DNA of 64,000 nt from an uncultured Lachnospiraceae bacterium (GCA_910583615.1 CAJTXP010000012.1:34477-98476); one strand, 5' to 3'; numbered from the stretch's first letter, positions 21,323 to 30,204 are shown. Numbers and translations are program-made. The notes: generated from the letters alone by a model not told the origin.

Positions 21323-23851
21323 TTGAATCATCGTCAGAGGAAAAAGCTGAATCAGATACAGAAGCAGCAGAGGGCTTCTTCTATCATTGATGGCAGTCAG
21401 GATCAGTTCCGTCAGGACGGATATACCAATATGCTCAACAAATATGGATCCACACAGGATAATTCTACTGCATATGAATATGATTTAGAGTCTGTTACGG
21501 ATGACATGGAACTCACCAGCCTGTATGAAGGAAACGGTCTGTTTGCAAAGATCATAGACCGCCCTGCAGAAGAAGCGGTAAAGCACGGGTTTGATATTCA
21601 GTATGGAGATCAGGATATTGCAGAGTATGTAGAAGAACGGATGGACAGACTGGAGATGGAAGATCGTTTTGCTACTGCAGAAAAATGGGCGCGGCTCTAT
21701 GGCGGCGCCATTATTGTCATGCTGGTGGATGACGGTCGGGGTCTGGAAGAGCCTCTTGATTGGAAAAATGTCAGGAGTATCGAAGAGCTCCGAGTATTCG
21801 AACGCTCTCTTGTGCAGCCGGACTATTTATCCATGAATCAGTTTCATTTTGAAGATTCCATGCGCAGCGGGCATGGATTTGGAGAACCGGAGTATTATCA
21901 TGTCTTCAGCACATATGGTTATTTTACAGTGCATCGGTCACGCTGTCTGGTATTCCGTAACGGCCGGCTTCCGGAACGGACCTCAAATGCGATCTACCGT
22001 TACTGGGGGATCCCGGAATATGTCCGTATGAAGCGGGAACTTCGGGAATGCATTACAGCGCATGGGAACGGCGGGAGGCTGCTGGAACGATGCGTACAGG
22101 CGATTTACAAAATGAAAAATCTGGCAAACATGCTCAGCACGGACGCCGGAGAAAATCAGGTGTTGAAAAGGCTGCAGGTAATTGACATGGCACGCAATCT
22201 CCTGAATTCCATTGCCATTGATAATGACGGTGAGGAGTATTCTTTTGAGAGTTTTGCCATGTCCGGCGTCAAGGATATTCTGGATGCCACCTGCAACATG
22301 CTTTCCGCAGTTACCAACATTCCGCAGACGATTCTTTTTGGACGTTCTCCTGCCGGCATGAACGCCACGGGAGAAAATGATCTGGAAAATTACTACAACA
22401 TGGTCGAGAATATCCAGAAGCAGAACATGAAGGCGAACAGTAGGACGGTGATTGATCTTATCCTCCGGCAGGGAAAGCTGGAAGGAAAGATTGCAGAGGT
22501 TCCGAAATATAAAGTCCGGTTTGCTTCTCTATGGTCTATGTCGGAGAAAGAGCAGGCAGCAGTTGAAAAAACGAAGGCTGATACGAAGCATACGAAAGCT
22601 CAAACAGCTCAGATCTACATGGACAGCAGCGTGCTGGATCCTTCGGAGGTCAGAAAGTCTCTGGTCATGGAAGGCGATTTTGACATTGAGGAGGTGATTT
22701 CTCCTGATGATCTTGAGCTGCCTGACGATGCTTTTGATCTTGGAATTGATTCACCGATCCATATTACAGATTTTTCAGATGGAGAGGAAAAAAACAGTTT
22801 CCGTAAGAATATGGTGCCGAACTTATCTGGAGTCAGTGCCGAAAAAGCTTTTGGAACAGAAGAGATTATTCAGACATCCGAAATCAAAACAGATGGAACA
22901 GATCCTCTGGCAGCAGCAGTTCTAGTCATCCGTGATGGTAGAATTTTATGTGCTTCCAGAAGTGGCGGAGAAGGTATCTGCGGACCGGGAGGAAAGATAG
23001 AAGCAGGTGAGACACCTGAAGAAGCGGCAGTCAGAGAGACGCAGGAGGAGTTCCATATCAAACCCCTTAATCTTATACCCATAGGCGATTACAAAGGCTC
23101 CATGGGCCTGTATCTTCCATGCAGGATGTATTTTACAGATCAGTTCACCGGAACCCCGGAAGCAGATGGAGATGAAATGCAGAATGCTGGATGGAAGACA
23201 CTTCAGGAGTTGCAGGAAGAGCAGCTTTTCCCGCCTTTTGAAAAAAGTATCCACATGTTAGGAAAACTGCTGGAGAAAAAGGAAGAAAAGATTCCGGTCA
23301 TGGCAATGGATGGCGGACCAGGATCGGGGAACTTCGGACACGGCGGCCGGCCGGGGCAGGTTGGCGGCTCGGGAAAAGGCGGAACCAGGAAAATAGGGGA
23401 AATAAATCCGGATGATATGGATGCGGCGATTCAGTACTTTGGGGATCAGATCCGGAACAGAGAAGTGGAAAATACAGTAGTGATTGACCGGGAGGGAAAT
23501 GTATACCATGCGGTTGGAAATGTAGATGGCGTAGGGATAGATGGCGTTGATTTGAACGGCGCTGTGATAACGCACAATCATCCGGAAGCAAATGGCATTC
23601 TGTCATTTGGAGAAGATGATTTTTACTTCCTGAGAGAACATCAGGACATAAAGGAACTGCAATGTGCCAATAAGGAATATACATATCAAATTTCCATATT
23701 GAAAGATATATCAGAAGTTGTGTATAATGATATATACAGAGAAGGATTTAAGTACAGATATGATCCGGATTATGAAGCGCAGGATGCGGCCATGCGGGTT
23801 CTTCAGGAAAGGGGATATGTAAAATATGACAAGAGACGAGTTGAGTCCTGA
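21323..23851 (+). CDS. Portal protein (DUF1073) fused to Nudix and JAMM-like domains
   Basis: 842 aa from TTG 21323 (GAGGGGGGAG upstream). Residues 1 to about 430 match the DUF1073 portal (LYEGNGLFAKIIDRPAEEA; NIPQTILFGRSPAGMNATGE). A Nudix hydrolase domain follows, with the box G-G-K-I-E-A-G-E-T-P-E-E-A-A-V-R-E-T-Q-E (about 557-576, then EF). A Gly-rich linker (GGPGSGNFGHGGRPGQVGG) leads to a domain with THNHP (about 749-753) and a downstream S-F-x-E-D-D, resembling a RadC/JAMM metal site. A normal portal is about 430-500 aa, so the last 350 residues are additions of the polyvalent/toxin-like kind. Confidence 0.85.
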   Translation: MNHRQRKKLNQIQKQQRASSIIDGSQDQFRQDGYTNMLNKYGSTQDNSTAYEYDLESVTDDMELTSLYEGNGLFAKIIDRPAEEAVKHGFDIQYGDQDIAEYVEERMDRLEMEDRFATAEKWARLYGGAIIVMLVDDGRGLEEPLDWKNVRSIEELRVFERSLVQPDYLSMNQFHFEDSMRSGHGFGEPEYYHVFSTYGYFTVHRSRCLVFRNGRLPERTSNAIYRYWGIPEYVRMKRELRECITAHGNGGRLLERCVQAIYKMKNLANMLSTDAGENQVLKRLQVIDMARNLLNSIAIDNDGEEYSFESFAMSGVKDILDATCNMLSAVTNIPQTILFGRSPAGMNATGENDLENYYNMVENIQKQNMKANSRTVIDLILRQGKLEGKIAEVPKYKVRFASLWSMSEKEQAAVEKTKADTKHTKAQTAQIYMDSSVLDPSEVRKSLVMEGDFDIEEVISPDDLELPDDAFDLGIDSPIHITDFSDGEEKNSFRKNMVPNLSGVSAEKAFGTEEIIQTSEIKTDGTDPLAAAVLVIRDGRILCASRSGGEGICGPGGKIEAGETPEEAAVRETQEEFHIKPLNLIPIGDYKGSMGLYLPCRMYFTDQFTGTPEADGDEMQNAGWKTLQELQEEQLFPPFEKSIHMLGKLLEKKEEKIPVMAMDGGPGSGNFGHGGRPGQVGGSGKGGTRKIGEINPDDMDAAIQYFGDQIRNREVENTVVIDREGNVYHAVGNVDGVGIDGVDLNGAVITHNHPEANGILSFGEDDFYFLREHQDIKELQCANKEYTYQISILKDISEVVYNDIYREGFKYRYDPDYEAQDAAMRVLQERGYVKYDKRRVES

Positions 23852-24065
23852 ATGGAGGGAAAAGTATGAAGCACTGGTGGATGAGTGGATGGCGGAATTG
23901 AATGCAATTCCAGAGCCGGAAAGAAAAGGTCTTTTTTTCTTTATGGACGAAATGGAACATGATAAACCACGCAGAGAGCTGGAAAAGAAATACTTTCCGA
24001 AGATGGATGCCTTATTTGCGGAAGCGGAGAAGGCAATGAAGGCTTCAAGTGAAGAAGAAAAATAG
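23826..24065 (+). CDS. Small helical protein following the portal fusion, immunity-like by position
   Basis: 79 aa, ATG 23826, overlapping the portal 3' end by 26 nt. Acidic and fully helical (SPEWREKYEALVDEWMAELN; FFMDEMEHDKPRRELEKKY). No known family. It directly follows a structural protein with an appended enzymatic domain and precedes a terminator, where toxin-type modules place a protective protein. That role is inference; it could equally be a small virion or chaperone protein. Confidence 0.6.
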   Translation: MTRDELSPEWREKYEALVDEWMAELNAIPEPERKGLFFFMDEMEHDKPRRELEKKYFPKMDALFAEAEKAMKASSEEEK

Positions 24066-24094
24066 AAAATATCTATGAAAATACGATGAATAAG

Positions 24095-24125
24095 CAGTCC
24101 GTGCAGTCTGGCATGGGCTGTTTTT
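24095..24125 (+). terminator. Intrinsic terminator inside the late operon, before the MuF gene
   Basis: CAGTCC (24095-24100) pairs with GGGCTG (24115-24120), one G-U, followed by TTTTT. It lies 24 nt upstream of the next start codon, in the direction of late transcription. Confidence 0.6.
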
Positions 24126-24149
24126 GTGTGCCGAAAGGTGGTGACGGCT

Positions 24150-25661
24150 ATGGATGACCGGAACATGAACCGTCTTCTCATGCAGCAGGTCGGCAGAAAA
24201 TTTGGAAGCCATGAGGTACTGTACAGCAAATATATTCCAAAGATTCCCGCATCTGCAGAACGGGAGTACGTCCGGCTGACAGATGCATACATGGGGATCC
24301 TGAAGGAAGAACTGGAACAGGAACTTCCCAGGCTGAAAGACGTGTACCGGGAGAACCGGGAAGCGGACATGCGGGAAAATCTCCGGGCTGACGGCGTGAT
24401 CGACGGTTTCCTGATGGCGGCGGCACGGATCTTTCACATCATCCGAAACCGTGTTACTGAAAAAGCAGCCAGCTACCAGCTGCAGAGAAAGATGGAACGG
24501 ATTGCACAGTTGAATCTTCGGCTGACCATAAAGGAATGGAACCGTGCAGTGAAATCCACTCTGGGTATCGACATCCGGGAAGATTACTACATGGGAGCGT
24601 TCTATTCTGCGCAGCTTGAAAAGTGGATTCAGGAGAATGTCGGTCTTATAAAGACGATTCCGGAAGAAACGCTGGACCGGATGCAAAAGATTGTGTATGA
24701 CGGTTTTACCCGGGGCAGGTCCACTGCACGGATGGTAAAGGAGATTCAGCAGGCTTATGGTGTCGGCAGGCGCAGGGAGGAACTGATCGCAAGGGACCAG
24801 ACGGCGAAACTGAACGGACAGATTCAGCAGGCGCAGCAGAGGGACGCCGGAATCACGGAATACATCTGGTATACATGCATGGACGGGCGTGTCAGACAGC
24901 GACACAGGGAGCTGCACGGAAAGAAGTTTCGCTGGGATGATCCTCCCGTGGTGGATAAAAAGTCCGGGCGTAAATGCCATCCGGGGCAGGATTTTCAGTG
25001 CCGTTGTATTGCAAGACCGGTGTTCAACCGTTCAACTCTGAATCTTCCGATGAATGGCGAGAGCAACGGGGCGCATCGTTCCGGCATGAATGGAGCCGGC
25101 AGTGCCGGAACCGGAGCCAGAGACCGGTTTGGTATCATTACGAATAATAATCGGGGAGATCCCAGGTATTACGACTTTGAAGGGAAAGATCTGAAGCTTG
25201 TAGAAAGCGAGCTGTCACAGCGAACCTTCGAAACGGCTGTATGCTTTGATGAAAGAGGGAAAGCCATTTTTGCGCAGCTGGGGGATGAAGACGCCATCAG
25301 ATTCACAAAGGCACAGCGGATGCGGATGAAAGGAAAGGTTTTAACTCACAATCATCCACTTGGGACGCCGCCTTCTCCGGAAGATCTGTACATTCTGAAA
25401 GAAAACAGGCTGAAAGAATTCAGAACATGTGGCAGGAACGGTACATATGTGTTAAGATATTCAAAACAGATAGAAAATCTTCCGGAATTTGATGTGATAA
25501 GTACATTGTATAATGAACTTCTTGAGCAGAGGATTCCCCAGTACAAGGGAAAGGTGGAAAAAGGCATGGATCCGGAAAAAGCTCTCAAAAAAATGGGAGA
25601 AGAAATATGGAGCGAAATAAGCAGGCGATATGGAGTGAAGCTGGAGTATGAAAGAAGGTGA
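24150..25661 (+). CDS. Minor head protein (Mu gpF/SPP1 gp7 family) with JAMM-like C-terminus
   Basis: 503 aa from ATG 24150 (AAAGGTGGTGAC upstream). The N-terminal helical part and the MuF core are clear: W-Y-T-C-M-D-G-R-V-R-Q-R-H-R-E-L-H-G and, about 276, HPGQDFQCRC. After a Gly/Ser-rich linker, residues about 330-503 form a second domain with THNHPLGTPPSPEDL (about 397-411), the H-x-H-P...P-S-x-x-D metal motif of RadC/JAMM proteins. MuF proteins enter the head with the DNA, so the appended domain could be delivered on infection. The same motif type ends the portal fusion upstream. Confidence 0.85.
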   Translation: MDDRNMNRLLMQQVGRKFGSHEVLYSKYIPKIPASAEREYVRLTDAYMGILKEELEQELPRLKDVYRENREADMRENLRADGVIDGFLMAAARIFHIIRNRVTEKAASYQLQRKMERIAQLNLRLTIKEWNRAVKSTLGIDIREDYYMGAFYSAQLEKWIQENVGLIKTIPEETLDRMQKIVYDGFTRGRSTARMVKEIQQAYGVGRRREELIARDQTAKLNGQIQQAQQRDAGITEYIWYTCMDGRVRQRHRELHGKKFRWDDPPVVDKKSGRKCHPGQDFQCRCIARPVFNRSTLNLPMNGESNGAHRSGMNGAGSAGTGARDRFGIITNNNRGDPRYYDFEGKDLKLVESELSQRTFETAVCFDERGKAIFAQLGDEDAIRFTKAQRMRMKGKVLTHNHPLGTPPSPEDLYILKENRLKEFRTCGRNGTYVLRYSKQIENLPEFDVISTLYNELLEQRIPQYKGKVEKGMDPEKALKKMGEEIWSEISRRYGVKLEYERR

Positions 25662-25664
25662 GAT

Positions 25665-25844
25665 ATGCCAGGATCAGAGACGGGGAAATACCATATGACA
25701 TTTTTTGTAAAGTGCTTGCAGTGCAAAAAATATCGAAAGGGACAAAATTTTTCCTGTGATGCCTATCCAGAGCCACGGGGAATTCCCGGAAAAATCTGGA
25801 ACCATCAGGAGGAAAGGTGTTTATATTTTGAGATTAAGGGGTAG
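25665..25844 (+). CDS. Cys-rich small protein, paralogue 1
   Basis: 59 aa, ATG 25665 to TAG 25844, with AGAAGGTGAG upstream. The pattern C-x-x-C-x-x-[YH] ... C-[DE]-A-Y-P ... G-I-P-x-[KE]-I-W-N ... C-x-Y-F is shared with the next gene. The C-x-A-[YF]-P-x-G-I-P signature occurs in many small proteins encoded beside phage head or toxin-like genes. It may bind metal through its four cysteines. A partner or immunity function for the MuF C-terminal domain is possible but unproven. Confidence 0.6.
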   Translation: MPGSETGKYHMTFFVKCLQCKKYRKGQNFSCDAYPEPRGIPGKIWNHQEERCLYFEIKG

Positions 25845-25853
25845 ATTGCCAGT

Positions 25854-26063
25854 ATGAACATTATCAATGGTAAGAAAATAAATGGAGAGGTCATAGACTG
25901 GTATCATCTGAATCTTTTCTGTGTCTGTCATGACTGCAGGAAACATGACAGCTATGCAGTAAATGGGTCTCATTCCTGCGAAGCATATCCGAACATAAAC
26001 GGGATCCCCAGAGAAATATGGAATACTCCTCATGCACAGTGTCCATATTTTGAAGAAGAATAA
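25854..26063 (+). CDS. Cys-rich small protein, paralogue 2
   Basis: 69 aa. It shares with its upstream neighbour the spacing CHDC...SCEAYP...GIPREIWN...CPYF, so the two arose by tandem duplication. The N-terminus (MNIINGKKINGEVIDWYHLN) is longer. A terminator at 26078-26107 closes this pair. Unknown function. Confidence 0.6.
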   Translation: MNIINGKKINGEVIDWYHLNLFCVCHDCRKHDSYAVNGSHSCEAYPNINGIPREIWNTPHAQCPYFEEE

Positions 26064-26077
26064 ACACCTGCAACGAG

Positions 26078-26107
26078 CCGCCGGCAGCGATGACCGGTGG
26101 TTTTTTT
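26078..26107 (+). terminator. Intrinsic terminator inside the late operon, before the DUF2213 gene
   Basis: CCGCCGG (26078-26084) pairs with CCGGTGG (26094-26100) using one G-U, and TTTTTTT follows directly. It points with late transcription and ends 23 nt before the next ATG. Confidence 0.7.
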
Positions 26108-26130
26108 GTACAGAAAAGGAGATGATTCAA

Positions 26131-27648
26131 ATGAAACAGCAGAATGCCCCGCCTGTACTTCGGCGGGTGCGCCGCCTGGACAGCATCCGCCTGGATGCGG
26201 ACGACCGGACGTATTTCACGGAGGAAGGGTATCTGGTGGATCACCCGGTCCTGACCTCCGTCGGCATCTTTGAATACCGGAACCCTGACGGGACGCTCCG
26301 CAGGGAACTGAGGCTTCCCGGGCATGTTTTTGCGGAGAAATCCCTGAAAACGTACAGAGGGAAGCCTGTGATTATTACGCACAGCGCCGGAAAGATCAGC
26401 AAGAACAACGTGGACCGGGAGCAGATCGGCACGATCTTAAGCGACGGGTATCAGGACGGGGATGACGTCCGGGCGGAGATCATCATTCACAATACGGATG
26501 CCATGAAGTCCAGCGGCCTGAAGGAGCTCTCCCTTGGATACAACCTGGATCTGATCGAGGAACCGGGAGAATGGAACGGACAGCCCTATGATGCAGTTCA
26601 GACAAACATCGTCATCAATCATCTGGCGCTGGTGGCGAGCGCAAGGGCGGGGGACCAGGCCAGACTGAACATTGACGGTTCTGACGAGCCGGAATTGAAA
26701 GGCGGGAAAGTCACGGTTTCGGGATCCGGCCGGGAGAATCAGGAGCATCTTCCATCCGGCAGCAGTGCCGGAGTTGATGATAAAAAGAATGAAGGAGGTA
26801 AGAAACCCATGGCAAATCTGAACATTGATGGTTTCGACATGACGCCGGAACAGCTGGTGGAGGCAATCAGTCAGTATAAGGCATCCCATGAATCGGGAGG
26901 CGCAGAAGCTGCAGCCGGAGACGGCGCAGGCGCTCCGGGTACCGCAGGAAAGGAACCGCCTGTCGGAGCAGCAAAGCAGGAGCCGGCAGCAGGGGAGGTT
27001 CCGCCTGCAGTTCCGGCAGCTTCCGCAGCCCAGGAGCCCCCTGCAGCGGAGCCGGAAAAGAAGGATGCAGACGATCTGACGCCGCTGATCGCAGCAGTGG
27101 AACAGCTTCTGGCGGCGCTGAAAGCGAAGGGCGGAAACACGGACGGCGCAGGAAGGGAAGGAACAGAGCCCCCTGCTTCGACGGGAGGAGGGGCTCCGGC
27201 CGGCGTAAAGCAGGACGGGGAAGGAGCCGGGAATCCCGCAGGATGCGGAAAAGAGGACTCGAATACGGCTGGGTCCGGCGACATGTCCCGGTCTCTGAAT
27301 GCGGACTCCGCAGACGATCTGTTCCGCCAGCGCCTTGGCATCTGCCGGGTTGGTGACCGGCTTGGTCTGGAAGGTCTGGAAGCCATGTCCATTCCGGACG
27401 GGAAGAAGGCGGTCATTGCAAAAGTACTTCCGGACATGCGTCTGGATGGAAAGGATACTGCCTATGTGGATGCCGCCTATGACATTGCCGTCGAAAAGGC
27501 CTGCAGTCGGAAGGATGTGGACTATCAGAGACAGCAGATGGCAGGCGGAACCCCGCCCGGCATGAGAACGGACGGCGTCGGCAGCGACGGGAGCATGGCG
27601 TCCAGGGCGAGACAGAAGATGATTGAGAGAGAAGGAGGAAGTGAATAA
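26131..27648 (+). CDS. DUF2213 prohead protease-like protein with scaffold-like C-terminus
   Basis: 505 aa from ATG 26131 (AAAAGGAGATGATT upstream). The N-terminal about 200 residues match DUF2213 (RLDADDRTYFTEEGYLVDHP; VFAEKSLKTYRGKPVIITH; LKELSLGYNLDL), a putative maturation protease. The rest is Ala/Gly/Pro/Glu-rich with a charged helical end, as expected for a scaffold. A second ribosome site and in-frame ATG at 26809 would give a separate scaffold of about 279 aa, as in lambda C/Nu3. It overlaps the cement gene by one base. Confidence 0.8.
   Translation: MKQQNAPPVLRRVRRLDSIRLDADDRTYFTEEGYLVDHPVLTSVGIFEYRNPDGTLRRELRLPGHVFAEKSLKTYRGKPVIITHSAGKISKNNVDREQIGTILSDGYQDGDDVRAEIIIHNTDAMKSSGLKELSLGYNLDLIEEPGEWNGQPYDAVQTNIVINHLALVASARAGDQARLNIDGSDEPELKGGKVTVSGSGRENQEHLPSGSSAGVDDKKNEGGKKPMANLNIDGFDMTPEQLVEAISQYKASHESGGAEAAAGDGAGAPGTAGKEPPVGAAKQEPAAGEVPPAVPAASAAQEPPAAEPEKKDADDLTPLIAAVEQLLAALKAKGGNTDGAGREGTEPPASTGGGAPAGVKQDGEGAGNPAGCGKEDSNTAGSGDMSRSLNADSADDLFRQRLGICRVGDRLGLEGLEAMSIPDGKKAVIAKVLPDMRLDGKDTAYVDAAYDIAVEKACSRKDVDYQRQQMAGGTPPGMRTDGVGSDGSMASRARQKMIEREGGSE
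26794..26811 (+). promoter_or_regulatory. Internal ribosome site and in-frame start for a nested scaffold
   Basis: GGAGG (26794-26798) lies 10 nt before ATG 26809, which is in frame with the DUF2213 gene (226 codons downstream of its start). The nested protein would start MANLNIDGFDMTPEQLVEAI. Confidence 0.55.
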
Positions 27649-28295
27649 TGGCAGCACAGCTTGATTATGGTTACGGCATGTCAAAAGGCGTGCCGGGCGG
27701 GAAATATGACCTGTCCATGGATGTGGTGGTCACCAGAACGAACGAGGAGGCGGACGGCGTCCTGCGGTTCGGCATGGCGGCCATGGCCGGTTCTTCGCCG
27801 GGAACGACGGTGAAAGTGCCGGTGTCCGGTGCGACCGCAGAGAAGATCGAAGGAATCGTTCTCCATGCAGAGAACACGGAGCAGGACCGGAAAGGCCGTG
27901 TGGTGGTACCGAACCATGCGTCCGTTGGGATCATGACGTATGGGAAGATCTGGGGACGTACGTCTTCGGATGCCGTTCCGGTCTATGGGAACAAGGCATA
28001 CGTGGTCGTTGACGGAGACGAGGCGGGGTACTTTACCTCAGCCGGTACAGAGGCCAGCGTCTATCTGCCCTGTGAGGCAGACACGTCCGGGGCTCTGGAG
28101 GTGGTGGCGGACGATACGGCGTCTCCCACTGCCGCTCAGATCAAAGTATCCGGCGTGACGCCGGTTTCGGGAGGTTATGTGCCTGCGGTGGGCGACCATG
28201 TGGAGAAGAAGAAGCTCCACGGGGATACGGTGGACATCGGCGCCACTTTTGGCACGGAAACGGATGATGGGATCGCCGTCATCATTCTGAAATAA
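27648..28295 (+). CDS. Structural cement/head decoration protein
   Basis: 215 aa, beta-rich, glycine-rich, without signal or membrane segments. It lies between the protease/scaffold gene and the capsid gene, where gp24-like cement proteins sit in related phages. Segments GVLRFGMAAM, VPNHASVGIMTYGKIWG and DDGIAVIILK fit that group. It probably stabilises the capsid after expansion. Confidence 0.65.
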   Translation: MAAQLDYGYGMSKGVPGGKYDLSMDVVVTRTNEEADGVLRFGMAAMAGSSPGTTVKVPVSGATAEKIEGIVLHAENTEQDRKGRVVVPNHASVGIMTYGKIWGRTSSDAVPVYGNKAYVVVDGDEAGYFTSAGTEASVYLPCEADTSGALEVVADDTASPTAAQIKVSGVTPVSGGYVPAVGDHVEKKKLHGDTVDIGATFGTETDDGIAVIILK

Positions 28296-28312
28296 AGAGG
28301 AGGAGAAAATCG

Positions 28313-29350
28313 ATGGCAAACGAAAAAAGATACAATCCGGCCAGACCGTCCGAGGGTTATGACCGGGGGGATCTGGCGGCGCTTAAGGTATCCAGTCTGA
28401 CGCCCACCATGGTGTGTGCAGAACTCCGGTTTGACTCTGTGGAGGATGCATCCATCTTCTTTGCACGGCAGCTGGATTACATCAAGGCAAAATCCTATGA
28501 CAAAGTCTATCCGGAGTTTACGGCCCTGAACCACTTCCCGATTACCCATGAGGTGCCGGAAGGTGCGGAGTCGATGACCTACTACAGCTACGATAAGACC
28601 GGTTTTGCGGCGATCATCAGCAATTATGCATCGGACCTGCCCCGTGCGGATGTAAAGGGAAATCCGACGACGGTACCCGTGAAATCCATCGGAGCGTCCT
28701 ACGGTTATTCGGTGCAGGAGATGCGTGCAAGCCGGATGGCCGGAAAGAGTCTGGATGTCCGGAAGGCGAATGCAGCCAGATATGCATGCGACCGGACCGT
28801 CAACATGATTGCCTTTGCAGGAGATCCAAAACATAAAATGCAGGGGATGCTGTCCACGGACAACAACATCCCGCTGTACACTCTGTCCACGACGGAAGAC
28901 GGAAAGACGTCATGGAAGGATAAAACGGCATCTCAGATTCTGGATGATATCAACGGCATGTTTGCATACCAGGCCAGGCTGACGCAGGACGTGGAGCGGG
29001 CAGACACGCTGGCCCTTCCTCCGGATGTGTATATTGATCTTTCCACCAGGCAGATCCCGAACACCGGATTTACGGTCATGAAATTCCTGATGGAGAACGC
29101 TCCCTATCTGAAAGAGATTATTTCCGCTCCGGAACTGATGGATAAAAACGGGGAGATGAACCCCTACGGGGAAAATGTGGCGCTTCTGTATACCAACAGT
29201 GAGGAGAAATTCAGTCTGGAGATCCCCATGCCGTTCTATCAGTATCCGCTGCAGAACCGCAACCTTGAGATCGTGGTTCCCTGTGAAGAGCGCGTGGCAG
29301 GCATTGTCCTGTACTATCCGATGTCTGCGCTGATCGCAGTTGGCGTATAG
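28313..29350 (+). CDS. Major capsid protein, DUF2184 family
   Basis: 345 aa. The conserved stretch FFARQLDYIKAKSYDKVYPE, the E-M-R-A-S-R-M-A-G region and the C-terminus GIVLYYPMSALIAVGV match the DUF2184 major capsid family, an HK97-fold group. It has a strong GAGGAGGAG ribosome site. The main shell protein; its length is typical and no pro-sequence is evident because scaffold and protease are separate. Confidence 0.85.
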   Translation: MANEKRYNPARPSEGYDRGDLAALKVSSLTPTMVCAELRFDSVEDASIFFARQLDYIKAKSYDKVYPEFTALNHFPITHEVPEGAESMTYYSYDKTGFAAIISNYASDLPRADVKGNPTTVPVKSIGASYGYSVQEMRASRMAGKSLDVRKANAARYACDRTVNMIAFAGDPKHKMQGMLSTDNNIPLYTLSTTEDGKTSWKDKTASQILDDINGMFAYQARLTQDVERADTLALPPDVYIDLSTRQIPNTGFTVMKFLMENAPYLKEIISAPELMDKNGEMNPYGENVALLYTNSEEKFSLEIPMPFYQYPLQNRNLEIVVPCEERVAGIVLYYPMSALIAVGV

Positions 29351-29366
29351 AGAGGAGGATTCATTC

Positions 29367-29750
29367 ATGAAGATCGAGAACATTTCAGAGGGAAAAGTCA
29401 TCGGGATCGGGACGGTTACCGTGCTTCCGGGAGAGACAGAGGAGATCCCGGAAAGCTTTGAACGGAGCCCGGTTCTGGAAGTTTATAAGCGGATGGGGCT
29501 GGCAAGAATCATCGGAAAGCCTTCCCGGACGGATGAGGATATCAAGGTATCAGAGCCGGAAAAAGAAGCGGCAGAGAAGAAAGCCCGGGAGGAAGCGGAG
29601 GCGCTCCGCCAGGCCCGCCTTGCCTCTCTGAACGGGATCAGTGAAGAGGCGCTCGGCCGGCTGGCAGTTGAACTGGGCATCAACCCGGCGGACTGCAAAG
29701 ATCAGGCGGACGTCCTGAAAAAGGTAAGGGCAGCGCTGAAAAAGGGATGA
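29367..29750 (+). CDS. Small head protein, unknown
   Basis: 127 aa from ATG 29367 (GAGAGGAGG upstream). The N-terminal beta segment (KIENISEGKVIGIGTVTVLP) is followed by an Ala/Glu/Lys coiled coil and a C-terminal helical bundle (EEALGRLAVELGINPADCKD) resembling a Rho-N/HeH-like fold. It lies between capsid and connector genes; a head-tail joining or capsid-associated role is inferred from position. Confidence 0.6.
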   Translation: MKIENISEGKVIGIGTVTVLPGETEEIPESFERSPVLEVYKRMGLARIIGKPSRTDEDIKVSEPEKEAAEKKAREEAEALRQARLASLNGISEEALGRLAVELGINPADCKDQADVLKKVRAALKKG

Positions 29751-29769
29751 AAGGGAATCAGGTGATCGC

Positions 29770-30204
29770 ATGGATGCACTGGAGATCTTCCGGATGGTGG
29801 CGACTGAGTTTGCTTCCATGCCGGACGATGACGTGAGAGATCCGGATACCGGAAGAGTGACTGCTTACGGTGTCCGGTCTTTTCTTACCCTGTATGCGGA
29901 CCAGATCTCGGAGAAACGGTTCGGCAGCACCTATCAGAAGGCGCTTGCCTATCTGACGGCACACAAACTGAAGATGAACGGCTACGGCGACACAAAGAAC
30001 GGCACCATCAGCGACGCCCTGCGGGTGGCTTCCTTTTCCGAGGGGGAATCCTCCATATCCTTTGCCACCAGCCAGCAGACGAACCTTCAGGTGGATGCGG
30101 AGTATGCGCTGACCGTATATGGCCTGGAGTTTCTGACGCTCCGGAGGAACGCGGTCATTCCGATCATCAGCGCAGGGGAGGCGAAGCCATGGGCGCCCGG
30201 GTAA
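29770..30204 (+). CDS. Head-tail connector, DUF4054 family
   Basis: 144 aa with the helical adaptor pattern of DUF4054: an N-terminal M-V-A-T-E-F-A-S helix, ALAYLTAHKLKMNGYG, and the terminal RRNAVIPIISAGEA motif. It is placed after the capsid gene as expected for an adaptor that docks on the portal. It overlaps the next gene by 16 nt. Confidence 0.78.
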   Translation: MDALEIFRMVATEFASMPDDDVRDPDTGRVTAYGVRSFLTLYADQISEKRFGSTYQKALAYLTAHKLKMNGYGDTKNGTISDALRVASFSEGESSISFATSQQTNLQVDAEYALTVYGLEFLTLRRNAVIPIISAGEAKPWAPG

